NCBI GenBank assembly: GCA_030656015.1
Contig: JAUSNX010000010.1
Span: forward strand, 62,001 to 126,000
Source of the DNA: Methanobacteriaceae archaeon
Lineage (GTDB): Archaea > Methanobacteriota > Methanobacteria > Methanobacteriales > Methanobacteriaceae
DNA length: 64,000 bases
Direction: 5' to 3'
Positions 1 to 9,978 of the stretch are shown here, piece by piece. A program made the position numbers and the translations under genes. Within the stretch, counting starts at the first letter, position 1; each line of letters begins with the position of its first letter. The notes under the pieces are model-generated. The model was given only the letters and a program-made list of their open reading frames with translations, was not told the DNA's origin and searched no databases.

Positions 1-112
1 TTAAGTAAATTATAAAATTAATAAAATGTTTTATAGAATATTTAATAGTTAATTTTAAGTTACTGACAATATCATTAATCAAATCAAAAAAATGAATTTA
101 TCGTTTAATTTA

Positions 113-820
113 TTAATTACCCAGTCCCCGCTCCACAATTCTAAATCTAGTCTTAATACCTTCAGCTTTGCTCTTATGTCTTTTTAATGTAGCACATCTC
201 TCCCCAATAATGTCTCCTTTTTCTAATTCCACGATTATTTTGCTCCAGTACTTTAATATTGTACCGCCAACAGGTGAAATAACCCCGTTACCATCCTCAT
301 CAATAACCGAGTAAATTTGGTTAGTTAGTACTACTGCTAAGTCATTTCTTCGAGCCAATCTAGATAGCAATGACATTTGGATTCCTAAATCTCGATTTAA
401 TTTGGAAGAGTTACCATCTTTCAATCTATAAAGTGCCACTGCTGAATCAAGAATAATTAAGTCAATTTTTTCGCCCTTTGTGTCAATTAAAGCACTAATT
501 CTCCGTAAAACTTCATCCTGTTCTGGAAAAGAAGTAGGTTCAAAAACAATTATTTGGCTGGCAATTTTATCGAAATCAACCCCAGCGATCTGTTTTATTC
601 TATCAATGGATATTCCACCCTCCGTGTCCACATAAATAACTTTTCCTCCATTTTGAGCACAGCGAACTGCCAAGTTAAGGGCAATATTAGTTTTTCCAGA
701 GCCAGGAGGTCCGTAAAATTGAGTTAGAGTCCCTTTTTCCACACCACCATCAAGTAAATTATCAATTGAGCAAGTAGTAGGGATTTTAGAAGCTTTTTTA
801 AGATTAGATAGTACTTTCAT
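113..820 (-). CDS. radB: DNA repair and recombination protein RadB
   Basis: RecA/RadA-family ATPase that lacks the N-terminal HhH domain of RadA, which is the defining feature of archaeal RadB, a paralog that modulates RadA-mediated strand exchange. A Walker A motif GPPGSGKT lies near residues 37-44 and a Walker B-like [12 protein letters not shown] near residue 120. At 235 residues the length is normal for RadB. The frame is open further upstream, but I start at the ATG at 820 because GAGGAAAT lies directly before it and the extra 23 residues look unlike the family. It is the last gene of a short minus-strand pair with the Sua5-type gene. Family assignment is strong; the start is well supported. 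Confidence 0.93.
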   Translation of the reverse strand: MKVLSNLKKASKIPTTCSIDNLLDGGVEKGTLTQFYGPPGSGKTNIALNLAVRCAQNGGKVIYVDTEGGISIDRIKQIAGVDFDKIASQIIVFEPTSFPEQDEVLRRISALIDTKGEKIDLIILDSAVALYRLKDGNSSKLNRDLGIQMSLLSRLARRNDLAVVLTNQIYSVIDEDGNGVISPVGGTILKYWSKIIVELEKGDIIGERCATLKRHKSKAEGIKTRFRIVERGLGN

Positions 821-1041
821 TGATTTCCTCAAAAATTTATTTCCAGTGAAATTTATACAATATAATAATAAATTTATTCTCAAAAACACATTCCAATAGT
901 TTGACTTAATAATTGATTATTAAACTAATTAACACATATAATATTATTATCTCATCAAACTATATTAATTCAATTAAGTATTATTATTTAAATAGACATT
1001 ATTAATATAAATTTATTATTAATACAATATTTACCAATATT

Positions 1042-1656
1042 TTAATCAAATAAATCCGAACTAAATTTTCCAGACCCCTTCCTAAGAATAATTGGTGGAT
1101 TTAAGGTGAAATCAATAACTGTTGAAGCTTTATCCACCTGGGATGGACCTGCATCAATCACCAAGCCTAGTTCTGTATCAAGCTGTTCTAAAATTTCATC
1201 TACTGATTTTTTTGTTTCCTGACCCGAAATATTAGCACTAGTCGTAGTTATAGGGAATTTCTGAGATATTTTCTGGCAGATTTCACTATCCGGAATCCTT
1301 ATACCAATAGTTTCACTCCCACCAGTTAATAATTCAGAAATGCAATCTTTTTTCTTCAAAATAATTGTAAAGGGCCCCGGCAATATTTTAGAGATAATAA
1401 CCAATTTTTTAGAAGATATCTTGGCTATTTTAGGAATCCAATCAATATTAGAAACACATACGGAAATAGGTTTAGTAGTTGATCTTTTTTTAACCGAATA
1501 TAATTCTTTTAAAGCATTTTCATCAAATATATTGGCCCCCAGGCCATACAATGTGTCCGTTGGATATAATATAATTTCTCCACTTTCCATTAATCGAATT
1601 GATTCTTCAATTAAGTCATCTTCAATTTTTTGGGGGTTAATTTTAACAATTTTCAT
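1042..1656 (-). CDS. L-threonylcarbamoyladenylate synthase, Sua5/YrdC/YciO family
   Basis: YrdC-like domain protein of about 204 residues. The family makes threonylcarbamoyl-AMP from threonine, bicarbonate and ATP for the universal t6A37 modification of ANN-decoding tRNAs. Visible signatures are the N-terminal GEIILYPTDTLYGLGAN, the KKRSTTKPISVCV lysine/arginine cluster that binds nucleotide, and TTTSANISGQ near residues 140-150. There is no C-terminal Sua5 domain, so it is the short YrdC form. The start is uncertain: an in-frame GTG lies three codons upstream at 1665 with no better ribosome binding site, so I use the ATG. Confidence 0.9.
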   Translation of the reverse strand: MKIVKINPQKIEDDLIEESIRLMESGEIILYPTDTLYGLGANIFDENALKELYSVKKRSTTKPISVCVSNIDWIPKIAKISSKKLVIISKILPGPFTIILKKKDCISELLTGGSETIGIRIPDSEICQKISQKFPITTTSANISGQETKKSVDEILEQLDTELGLVIDAGPSQVDKASTVIDFTLNPPIILRKGSGKFSSDLFD

Positions 1657-1724
1657 TTTATCCACAAATTTCTAAAATAATATCTATACAAAGTATATAT
1701 TAATTGAATTTATAAATTACCAGT

Positions 1725-2291
1725 ATGCTTAATCGTTTAAGGCCCCGTGTTAAAAAATTTATAGATCCTCTGGCCAAAAGAATTAATATCAATCCTAACT
1801 ATTTAACTGTTTTAGGACTTTTAATAGCGCTACTATCAGCATATATGTTTGCTATGGGTAATTTACTCTGGGGGGGGCTGTTAATAGCCCTTAGTGGATT
1901 TTTAGATATTATTGATGGTGCAGTGGCTCGTAATAACAATACCGCCACTAAATTTGGAGGATTTCTCGATTCGACCACTGACCGATTTTCAGATGCCATC
2001 ATCATAATTGGAATAATATATGGTGGATTTGTAAATTGGATTTTTGGAATTCTGGCCCTTCATGCATCTTTGAGTGTAAGCTATGTTAGGGCACGAGCTG
2101 AAGTTGAAGGAATTCCTTGTGGAGTAGGAATTGCAGAAAGAGCTGAAAGAATGGTTATTTTAATGGCTGGAGCTTTCTTAGGTGCATTATTCAGTCCAAA
2201 AATAATGTCGGCAGCCATAATATTGATTATAGTTCTGGGTTATTTCACAGTTTTACAAAGAGTATATCATACCTGGAAATCTATGAAATAA
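1725..2291 (+). CDS. archaetidylinositol phosphate synthase (CDP-alcohol phosphatidyltransferase family)
   Basis: Integral membrane enzyme that transfers inositol 1-phosphate to CDP-archaeol in ether-lipid synthesis. The CDP-alcohol phosphotransferase signature is complete: D61-x2-D64-G65-x2-A68-R69, then G78-x3-D82-x3-D86, whose aspartates bind metal and the CDP moiety. Hydrophobic stretches around residues 27-60, 95-115 and 145-180 give several transmembrane helices. The 188-residue length fits archaeal AIP synthases. The substrate (inositol phosphate rather than serine or glycerol phosphate) is inferred from similarity to the Methanothermobacter enzyme as I remember it, not from a residue I can point to. 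Confidence 0.82.
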   Translation: MLNRLRPRVKKFIDPLAKRININPNYLTVLGLLIALLSAYMFAMGNLLWGGLLIALSGFLDIIDGAVARNNNTATKFGGFLDSTTDRFSDAIIIIGIIYGGFVNWIFGILALHASLSVSYVRARAEVEGIPCGVGIAERAERMVILMAGAFLGALFSPKIMSAAIILIIVLGYFTVLQRVYHTWKSMK

Positions 2292-2370
2292 ATTACTTTA
2301 ATGGCCATATTGTAGTAGGATAATGTTTTAAAGAAATTTTTTGGATAATAAATGTTTTAGAGGATTATAA

Positions 2371-2604
2371 ATGGACTATAAAGAAAGAATTGAAATAGAT
2401 ATAGAAAAATTGGCCAAAAATTTAAAAGAAATTGAGTCTATAAAATTTAGTGAAAAGGAAAAAGAAGTTGTGGAAAGAGCAAAAAACTACGGTGATGACA
2501 CCACTTATTATGCAAAGAAAGAAGATTACATGACTGCTTTTGGATGCATAACCTACTCGCATGGCCTTATTGATTCTTTAAGATTAATCCATAACCTAAT
2601 TTAG
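2371..2604 (+). CDS. DUF357 domain protein
   Basis: Short acidic, all-helical protein of 77 residues. The second half ([20 protein letters not shown] followed by [13 protein letters not shown]) matches the archaeal DUF357 pattern, a helical-hairpin family of unknown function. The start ATG is preceded by AGAGGATTATAA. It sits 79 bases after the lipid synthase and 18 bases before the DUF434 gene, so the three may be co-transcribed. No catalytic residues can be named. Confidence 0.8.
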   Translation: MDYKERIEIDIEKLAKNLKEIESIKFSEKEKEVVERAKNYGDDTTYYAKKEDYMTAFGCITYSHGLIDSLRLIHNLI

Positions 2605-2622
2605 TAACCGTGCCTTGGAGAG

Positions 2623-3279
2623 ATGAAATTTAATTCCCAAGATAAAATTAAAAATGCATCACTTGACCTTAGATATTTACTTAATCAAAACTATCGCAAA
2701 AAAGTAGCCCTGAAATTTGTGGCCAATCACTACCTTTTGGATAAAAATTGCCGTAATTGCTTGGCCCGTTCTGTTTTTTCTGATTCTGTATCTCAATCCA
2801 GGAAATCTAAACTTGTTAATTTAGAGGATATTAAGAATAGTATTATTTTTTTAGATGGATACAATGTTATTATAACTGTTGAGAGTATTTTAAATAATGA
2901 TAAAATTGTTTTAGCTGACGACGGCATTATAAGAGATACTCAGGCTGTTTTTGGAAAATATAAATTTAGAGAAATTACTATTTCTGCGTTATCTTTAATT
3001 TTTGATTGTATATCCCACCACCGTCCCAAATATATGGAATTCTACTTGGACAGACAAGTTAGTTTTAGTGGAAAGTTGGCCCAGGAAATAGAGGCGATGA
3101 TGGAAAACTATGATTTAAATGGAAGGAGTATTTTATCAAACAATACAGACTACCGTCTTGTACAAGAATGTGGTAAGTCCCTCTGTATCATGGGTACAAG
3201 TGACGGAGTTATTATAGATAAAGTAGAAAAAGTAGTAGATATTCCACATTTCATTTTAAAGAAGTTGGAAAATGAGTAG
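2623..3279 (+). CDS. DUF434 domain protein
   Basis: Protein of 218 residues conserved in archaea, of unknown function. Recognisable family stretches are IIFLDGYNVIITVES around residues 80-95 and LADDGIIRDTQAVFGKYKFR around residues 103-122. The FLDGYNV segment and the later ILSNNTDYRL and GTSDGVIID stretches resemble PIN/NYN-type nuclease folds, so a nuclease role is possible, but that is inference. A Shine-Dalgarno GGAG precedes the ATG. Four cysteines near the N-terminus and in the middle could bind metal. It follows the DUF357 gene closely. Confidence 0.8.
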   Translation: MKFNSQDKIKNASLDLRYLLNQNYRKKVALKFVANHYLLDKNCRNCLARSVFSDSVSQSRKSKLVNLEDIKNSIIFLDGYNVIITVESILNNDKIVLADDGIIRDTQAVFGKYKFREITISALSLIFDCISHHRPKYMEFYLDRQVSFSGKLAQEIEAMMENYDLNGRSILSNNTDYRLVQECGKSLCIMGTSDGVIIDKVEKVVDIPHFILKKLENE

Positions 3280-3459
3280 TTCTAAAAATAAACAAAGCAA
3301 ATTAGAAATTATGTATAGAAGTTAAATTAATCCTGATTTTAAAAAAATTAAAGAATATTCAATTAATTAATCTCATTAAATAGAATAATAAAAATTAAAA
3401 TTAATAATTAAGTAATTATATAAATTAAAATTAAAAATAAAACATTAAATAGGTTAAAC

Positions 3460-4557
<1,098 letters not shown>

Positions 4558-4933
4558 TCAAAAACACCTCCAAAAATATCAAATTCCCCAAAAATTTGTT
4601 TTTATAAAATATTTATAAAATTTGGGCAACAGGTACAATTTAATAAGTCAAAGAACTTTTAAAAAATGATTTAAAAATGTAAAATGACCTAATAAAATAC
4701 CTAAAATAGTTTAAATCTTTTTATGAGTATAATCATTTTAAAATATGGTTAAGACTAGCATATAAAAGTTACTAATAACATTTTAAAGTTCAATTAAAAG
4801 GCCATTAATAAAAAAATATTTCTATAAAAAATTAGAAGCATTTTAAAAAACCATATGAATTGATCTTAGGCCATAAAAGTTTTTAAAATACATTTTTATA
4901 AATAATAGTTATTTCATAAACCTCTATATTTTT
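4558..4933 (-). promoter_or_regulatory. intergenic region with fbp promoter
   Basis: This AT-rich 376-base gap lies between fbp and the end of thiI. On the minus strand two TATA-like TTTATAAA octamers occur at 4612-4619 and 4601-4608, about 45-55 bases upstream of the fbp start. Transcription would begin near 4585 and give a short leader that carries the strong GGAGGTG. The remainder (about 4640-4933) is low complexity and I see no gene in it. Confidence 0.5.
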
Positions 4934-6085
4934 CTAAACAGTTTTTAAAGAATCAATAACTAATTTTAATTCATTATCCACACCAATAGCTTCCTGAGCA
5001 TCAATAAGTCTTTCCATATCTGCATTAGTTTCTGGATATCTAGGAACCGCACTGCATCCACCATCCTGAATTATAGAAATTTCATAAGTACCTATTTTTT
5101 TGGCCATATTTTCAATTTCTACTTTGTCCATACCAATTAAGGGACTTAAAACCGGCATGGAAACCGAATTTCTGGTGGCTAAAAGATTCGGCAAGGTTTG
5201 TGAAGCTACCTGACCCACACTACTACCATCCACAATTCCCAGAGCGTTTTCTTTATTGGCCACCATTTCTGCAGTTTGATACATTCCACTTTTACATAAA
5301 ACACAGGTCAGCTTTTCAGCCTCATCACTACACTTCTGTAAGTATTGGCCGTATTTGACCACTTTCAAGGTTAGTTTGACACCAGTAGAATATTCTCTAA
5401 GTTTCTCAACAATTTTTTGAACTTTATCCAATGCCTTAGGATCAGTAAAAGGTTCATTATCAAAGTGCAGGGCAGTTATTTGACATCCCCTTTTCATCAT
5501 CATGTAAGCTGCCACTGGAGAGTCTATGCCTCCAGAAAGTAAGACAATTAACTTGCCCTGAGTTCCTACAGGTAGTCCACCCGGCCCTGCAATTTTTTGG
5601 TGATAAATGAAGGTCTCGTCCTGACGTGTTTCCACAAATATCTCCATTTGTGGGTTGGTCAAATCAACAGGTGCTCCAATCTTTCCTACAACTACTGATC
5701 CTGCAAAGGCCCCTAATTCCTGACTGGAGAAATCGTGTTCTCCTACTCTACGACTTCTAATAGCAAATGGTGTTTTAGAAGAAATTAATCCATCTGATTC
5801 AAGTTTATCGACATATATTTCCATATCTTCAGCAATTTTATCAAAATCAGTTATGGTAGTTATGGCAGGAGAGAAAGAAACTATTCCAAAAACTTTGGCC
5901 AGTTTATCTAAGGCCTCATCATAATTAGCCGGTTTTATAAATACTCTACCCTGAATTACTTTAATCTCACATTCAAATGAACTTTTAATGTTTGAAACCA
6001 ATTTATTTTCAAATCTTCGCCTCACACGAGGACTTTTAATACCCAATTCACCATATCTTGCAATTATTACGTCATATTCTATCAC
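4934..6085 (-). CDS. thiI: tRNA 4-thiouridine synthase ThiI
   Basis: THUMP domain in the first 170 residues followed by a PP-loop adenylation domain with SGGIDS at 184-189. The enzyme adenylates U8 of tRNA and replaces the oxygen with sulfur. It lacks the bacterial rhodanese domain. Instead it has CVLCK (Cys261, Cys264) and Cys344, equivalent to the CxxC and third cysteine that hold the catalytic Fe-S cluster in methanogen ThiI. The start is GTG, placed by GGTGAT three bases upstream. 383 residues is the usual archaeal length. A separate role in thiamine thiazole synthesis is not implied by the sequence. Confidence 0.95.
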   Translation of the reverse strand: MIEYDVIIARYGELGIKSPRVRRRFENKLVSNIKSSFECEIKVIQGRVFIKPANYDEALDKLAKVFGIVSFSPAITTITDFDKIAEDMEIYVDKLESDGLISSKTPFAIRSRRVGEHDFSSQELGAFAGSVVVGKIGAPVDLTNPQMEIFVETRQDETFIYHQKIAGPGGLPVGTQGKLIVLLSGGIDSPVAAYMMMKRGCQITALHFDNEPFTDPKALDKVQKIVEKLREYSTGVKLTLKVVKYGQYLQKCSDEAEKLTCVLCKSGMYQTAEMVANKENALGIVDGSSVGQVASQTLPNLLATRNSVSMPVLSPLIGMDKVEIENMAKKIGTYEISIIQDGGCSAVPRYPETNADMERLIDAQEAIGVDNELKLVIDSLKTV

Positions 6086-6160
6086 TGAATCACCAAATTA
6101 AACTTTTAAATATATTAATCATATCCATACATTATCAAACAGGTTAGATGCATTTTGTCC

Positions 6161-7417
6161 TTAAAAACAATTATTAATCAAGAAGCTACCATTTTCTATT
6201 CTTTCTTTAAGTTCCGAAGTAATTTCTCTGGCCCGCTTAAGGTCTGATTGTCTACATGCAATAGGTACATCTACTTCACCCTGAGCAAGTTTAAGTTCTA
6301 CTGAGCCAGTATTCATTTCAAATGTACCATATTCACAGGAATAAGCACACATTCCACAACCAAAACATTTTTGGGCATCTAATAAATCCGTGAAGGCCAT
6401 GGTAGGGCATCTTTGCCTCACAATACATTCAGCACAGTTTGCACATTTTTCTGAGTGGTAAATTGGCCTCAAATCGGCCCCATCCCACATTTCACCATAA
6501 TTGGTTTCAGTAAGAGGTAGATGTCGCCCTTTAATATCTGCCACAGGAAGTTTAATGTCAGTATTCTTAATAAATGTCCTCTCCAGAACTTCCTGACTGG
6601 TTATAGGAATTGCAATGGCCACCGAATCAAATATTTCCTGGCCGGCCGCTGTTTTAAAACCGCCCAGATAATGAGCATCCATATCATGCATATCCGCAGC
6701 TAACATTAGATTGGGTTTTTCAGGAGTGCTCCGAGTACCATTATCCATTATAAATCCTTCAGAACCATTTAAAAGTATTTTACTTCCCATAGAGATGGTC
6801 TGCATTAATGGATCATTTTGAAGAGGGTTTATTTCTCCACAACCCGAAAATGAAAGGCCTTTGAATGGTCCTTCCATATCTATGGCATGGAATATGGAGG
6901 ATATGGCCTCTTGATTGGGATTTGTAAATGCCGTGTAATTTTTAAAGGCCATGCGGGTACCAATCATCTTGGCAGTGCCCATTTCTTCCAGAGTAGTGGT
7001 TGATTTGATTATTTCTCCACGTATAGATTCTACTTCGATTTCAATCTCATTTCCAGCCACCATGTCCTTGAATAAGAATCCCCCACCATATTCATGATCT
7101 TTTACACTGTGGGCTGTTCCATAAATCATTAAATCCACAGAACCCAGCCATTCATTGGGACATGGGCCGGGAAATCCAGGGACTCCATTTAAGTAGATTT
7201 TTTTGGCCTTTTTAAATGAGCCTGGCTCACCTACTTTCAAGTGTAATAGTGCTGCAGTTCCAGACATTATCCCACAAGTCCCGGTGGTAACTACATCTAC
7301 TTCATCAACACCAGGTTTTTCACCATTCATAACCATTTGAGTTATTTCTTCCGCAGTTAAGACCTTGGCCTCGCCATTTGTAATTTTCTGATTAATTTCT
7401 TCAATAGTACGATTCAA
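6161..7417 (-). CDS. methanogenesis marker 16 metalloprotein (DUF39 plus two 4Fe-4S motifs)
   Basis: 418 residues: a DUF39 domain (homocysteine-biosynthesis family related to the L-aspartate semialdehyde sulfurtransferase of methanogens) followed by a ferredoxin-like module around residues 310-365 with CANCAECIVRQRCP and CFGCGMCAYSCEYG. That domain order defines methanogenesis marker 16, a protein found with methanogenesis and of unproven role. Sulfur transfer using the Fe-S centres is a reasonable inference. The start is TTG, supported by GAGGG eight bases upstream. It lies just upstream of thiI in transcription order, with a 75-base gap, so co-transcription with another sulfur-chemistry gene is possible. 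Confidence 0.9.
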   Translation of the reverse strand: MNRTIEEINQKITNGEAKVLTAEEITQMVMNGEKPGVDEVDVVTTGTCGIMSGTAALLHLKVGEPGSFKKAKKIYLNGVPGFPGPCPNEWLGSVDLMIYGTAHSVKDHEYGGGFLFKDMVAGNEIEIEVESIRGEIIKSTTTLEEMGTAKMIGTRMAFKNYTAFTNPNQEAISSIFHAIDMEGPFKGLSFSGCGEINPLQNDPLMQTISMGSKILLNGSEGFIMDNGTRSTPEKPNLMLAADMHDMDAHYLGGFKTAAGQEIFDSVAIAIPITSQEVLERTFIKNTDIKLPVADIKGRHLPLTETNYGEMWDGADLRPIYHSEKCANCAECIVRQRCPTMAFTDLLDAQKCFGCGMCAYSCEYGTFEMNTGSVELKLAQGEVDVPIACRQSDLKRAREITSELKERIENGSFLINNCF

Positions 7418-7585
7418 AATAAACCCTCATTAGAGTAACCATGATAATTATTATATTATCTGCTCTTTTAATAAATATTTACTAATAATAAAAATAATAT
7501 GATTTAAAAATATTTTATTCCTTTATAGATGAAAAGAATGTGTTTAATAAAAAATGAATAAAGTAATATAAAAAATATTTAATTT

Positions 7586-7753
7586 TTAGGGTATTGCAAA
7601 ATATTTTCGGTATGCTCCCGCACCAAACCAGATTATAATTGCCACCAAAAGACCATATTTCCAATCATAAAGCCCAAATATTCCTCCAAGAAAAACTAAA
7701 AGACCTACAAAACCCAAAATATATAATAAGAAATCCTTTTGCCTATCTTCCAT
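7586..7753 (-). CDS. small two-helix membrane protein
   Basis: Predicted 55-residue protein beginning MEDRQKDF, then two hydrophobic segments (about residues 9-27 and 31-45) separated by a short GLYDWKYG turn and ending in a basic tail. The start is decided by a near-perfect GGAGGTCAAAAG immediately before the ATG at 7753; an upstream in-frame ATG has no such site. I do not recognise a family. Such small membrane proteins are frequent in Methanobacterium genomes. Clear translation signals make it likely real. Confidence 0.6.
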   Translation of the reverse strand: MEDRQKDFLLYILGFVGLLVFLGGIFGLYDWKYGLLVAIIIWFGAGAYRKYFAIP

Positions 7754-7869
7754 CTTTTGACCTCCATTATATAATAAATGCATATTTCAACTTATTACTT
7801 ATATATGGACATTATCATATAAATAGAACTGGGCTTTATAAATTAAATGAAATAACTAAAGATAATGGT

Positions 7870-8001
7870 TTATTTTAAATAATAACCCATTTCGTCTCGC
7901 CCTGTTTGTTTAAAATTATTAGAAATAATTTCCAAGTTCATTTGGGCCTTTTTGAATTCGGCCTCATCGTGCTGATCTTTGTCTTTAGTTTTTAACCGTT
8001 T
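7870..8001 (-). pseudogene. 3' remnant of an unidentified gene
   Basis: The minus strand has a stop-to-stop reading frame of 43 codons with protein-like composition, including DKDQHDEAEFKKAQMNLEII then SNNFKQTGRDEMGYYLK and a stop at 7870. The only ATG is 19 codons into the readable part and has no ribosome binding site, and the frame is closed upstream by a stop at 8002-8004. The text reads like a helical, charged C-terminus rather than random AT-rich sequence. The parent family is not recognised. A perfect 10-base inverted repeat abuts the upstream end (7998-8007 with 8015-8024). Confidence 0.35.
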
Positions 8002-8024
8002 TTAAGATTTTATCTCTTAAAAAC
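7998..8024. repeat. 10-bp perfect inverted repeat
   Basis: GTTTTTAAGA at 7998-8007 is exactly complementary to TCTTAAAAAC at 8015-8024 with a 7-base spacer. It sits at the broken end of the gene remnant. A hairpin is likely in either transcript, but neither side has a long T-run, so a terminator role is uncertain. Confidence 0.55.
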
Positions 8025-8218
8025 TGCTTAACTGATTTTTAATATTCTGAATATTTTTAAATAGATGAATAGTATTCGGTTCCTAAAAAAACGACGAATA
8101 AAATTCCAGGTATTAAAGCATCTTGAACGTAGAACCGAGAAAGAAAGAAAAAGCGGATAATACAAATGAAAATAATATCAACAAATAAATTATTTTCATA
8201 TTATGTCCTCGCCCCGCC

Positions 8219-8563
8219 TTACAAAGCACCCTTTTTTCGTTTATTAATATAAGCTTTGCAATGGGGGATAATTAAACATATTAAAATTATAGTTTGAAAA
8301 TAAAACAAATTTCTATCTCCTAAATAATTATTTGTTCCAAATAAGATATAAATTAAAATTAATCCCCATAATGCAAATAAACTAAAAATAGCAATATAAA
8401 AATTTTTTTTGTATCCTTTATAATTAAATATTACTGACATTATCACCAATATACCTAAAAATATAAGAAAAAAATTAATGTAGACTCCAAATAAAAGATA
8501 TAACGCTCCAATAATTATTCCAAAACAACCTATTATTATCAATAAAATTAAACTATTTTTCAT
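8219..8563 (-). CDS. four-helix membrane protein, paralog of 9327-9668
   Basis: 114 residues, almost entirely hydrophobic, with four predicted transmembrane helices (about residues 5-25, 29-46, 54-74 and 86-104), a central KGYKKNFY loop and a basic C-terminus. It aligns throughout with the product at 9327-9668: IIIGC near the N-terminus, KGY, a WGL-x-L/I-x-YI core, T-N-x-YL and FY-x-QT. I recognise no family. No good Shine-Dalgarno is visible before the ATG; the upstream bases are AT-rich. The two copies flank a 763-base stretch without genes, which suggests tandem duplication followed by decay. Confidence 0.6.
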   Translation of the reverse strand: MKNSLILLIIIGCFGIIIGALYLLFGVYINFFLIFLGILVIMSVIFNYKGYKKNFYIAIFSLFALWGLILIYILFGTNNYLGDRNLFYFQTIILICLIIPHCKAYINKRKKGAL

Positions 8564-9326
8564 AAAAAATCACTTCACAAAGTTTTGTATTGTATTAACT
8601 AATAATAATTCTTTCTATAATAAATAAAACAATTCATTCAGCAATAATGGGTAGGTTACACTTTTAAACAGTTCCATGAACGAAAAGAGCAGTTATGTAT
8701 TAAAAATAATTCATTTATAAATTTATTTTTTAGATTAATGATTCTCGTTTTTTTATACACTCTTTCGTATTAAGAAATATAACAGAGCCAAAAAGGAAAT
8801 AACATCAACAACGACTGTTAAATAACAATCGCTGTTCATATATACATTATTTTTAACATATAATTCCGTATTTTAGATTAACATGTCTTGTTTATTACAT
8901 TAAGCAATTAAAACCCTGCTTAAAAATATTAATCTATGTACTATTACTTACAGTATATTATTCATTCATTATAAAAAATTTTGGTAATGAATTTATTTGG
9001 GTTTAAATAATCAATTAAATAAAAAAAAATTAATTAAAGTGATATTTGAATTCAGAAAGCTCCTTGGCCCCGATAAGGATTCAATTACAACTTTAAATAA
9101 ATATCCCATTACAAAGATCCAACAAAATAAACAAATAAATGTTGGATAATTTATCTTGGCCATAATGAAGAGTACATGGAGAAAAACTAATCAAACCAGA
9201 ATGCCCAGAAAAAGAAATCACATACCATTAGAATAAATGATAAGTCAAAGAAACAATTATTATGACCCTAATACTAATAAATAATCGATTCTGTTCCTAT
9301 TTTCAATATGTAATTCATCTTTATAA
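8564..9326. other. 763-base gap between the two membrane paralogs
   Basis: AT-rich and lacking any complete gene I can support. One plus-strand stretch, about 9039-9149, reads as a protein-like 36-codon frame (GTG start, including FEFRKLLGPDKDSITTLNKY) with no convincing ribosome binding site. A further stretch near 9176-9229 reads VHGEKLIKPECPEKEITYH before a stop. These may be fragments of a decayed gene. Nothing here matches an insertion sequence that I can name. Confidence 0.3.
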
Positions 9327-9668
9327 TCAAGCTTTTATTTTACGAATATATGTTATACCAAAAGTAATCATGAAACTTATAAAAAGTCCAGTTTGAATAT
9401 AAAATATAGCCTTATTTTCTAAATATTCATTTGTTCTAAATAAGAAAATATAAAGTAACATTAATCCCCATATTGCAATTACACTAAAATTGGCCATATA
9501 ATAAATTTTATTATAATAACCTTTGTTTTTAAATACTCCAACTATAATCAAGAGTATTCCACCTAACATAACAGATATGTAAGGCAACAATTCACCAAAA
9601 TAAAATGAGGGTAATCCCATAAGTATAGCAATACACCCAATTATAATTAGTTTTGAACCTGTTTTCAT
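9327..9668 (-). CDS. four-helix membrane protein, paralog of 8219-8563
   Basis: 113 residues with four hydrophobic helices and a short basic tail (YIRKIKA). The sequence is clearly related to the neighbouring 114-residue protein, with shared LIIIGC, NKGYYNKIYY versus YKGYKKNFYI, AIWGLMLLYI versus ALWGLILIYI and NEYLENKAIFYIQT versus NNYLGDRNLFYFQT. Conservation of the loop residues as well as the hydrophobic core argues that both copies were under selection. No family is recognised. The ATG lacks a strong Shine-Dalgarno, so the start is by first methionine. Confidence 0.6.
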   Translation of the reverse strand: MKTGSKLIIIGCIAILMGLPSFYFGELLPYISVMLGGILLIIVGVFKNKGYYNKIYYMANFSVIAIWGLMLLYIFLFRTNEYLENKAIFYIQTGLFISFMITFGITYIRKIKA

Positions 9669-9936
9669 TTTAACTACCTTACCACACCATTATAACATAT
9701 TTTTTACTAAAGAGGTCTCAATAACATTAAAATGGGTTTTAGATTCTTCATAGTTTACCTCAATACAAATTATTAATATAATCATATTATGTAAAAAAAG
9801 TAATATTTAATAATTTCCAAAATTATGTTATCAATAGCTTTTTATATAATATATGAATAATATGTAATACTCTAATAAAAATAAAAAATAGTAAAATGAA
9901 GTAGAATCAATACCGATAGATCTAATTATCCAAAAT

Positions 9937-9978
9937 TAAAGAGAAATAAAAAATAAAAAGAGATTATAAACTCTTTTT
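9937..9978 (-). terminator. intrinsic-type terminator of alaS
   Basis: On the minus strand AAAAAGAG and CTCTTTTT (9971-9978 and 9955-9962) form an 8-bp stem around the alaS stop codon, followed by a T-rich run between 9953 and 9937. The stop codon lies in the loop. Confidence 0.6.

Noticed and set aside
8065-8160. 31-codon plus-strand ORF (MNSIRFLKKRRIKFQVLKHL...)
   Set aside because: No ribosome binding site, preceded directly by a stop, no recognised family; probably chance or an unresolvable fragment.
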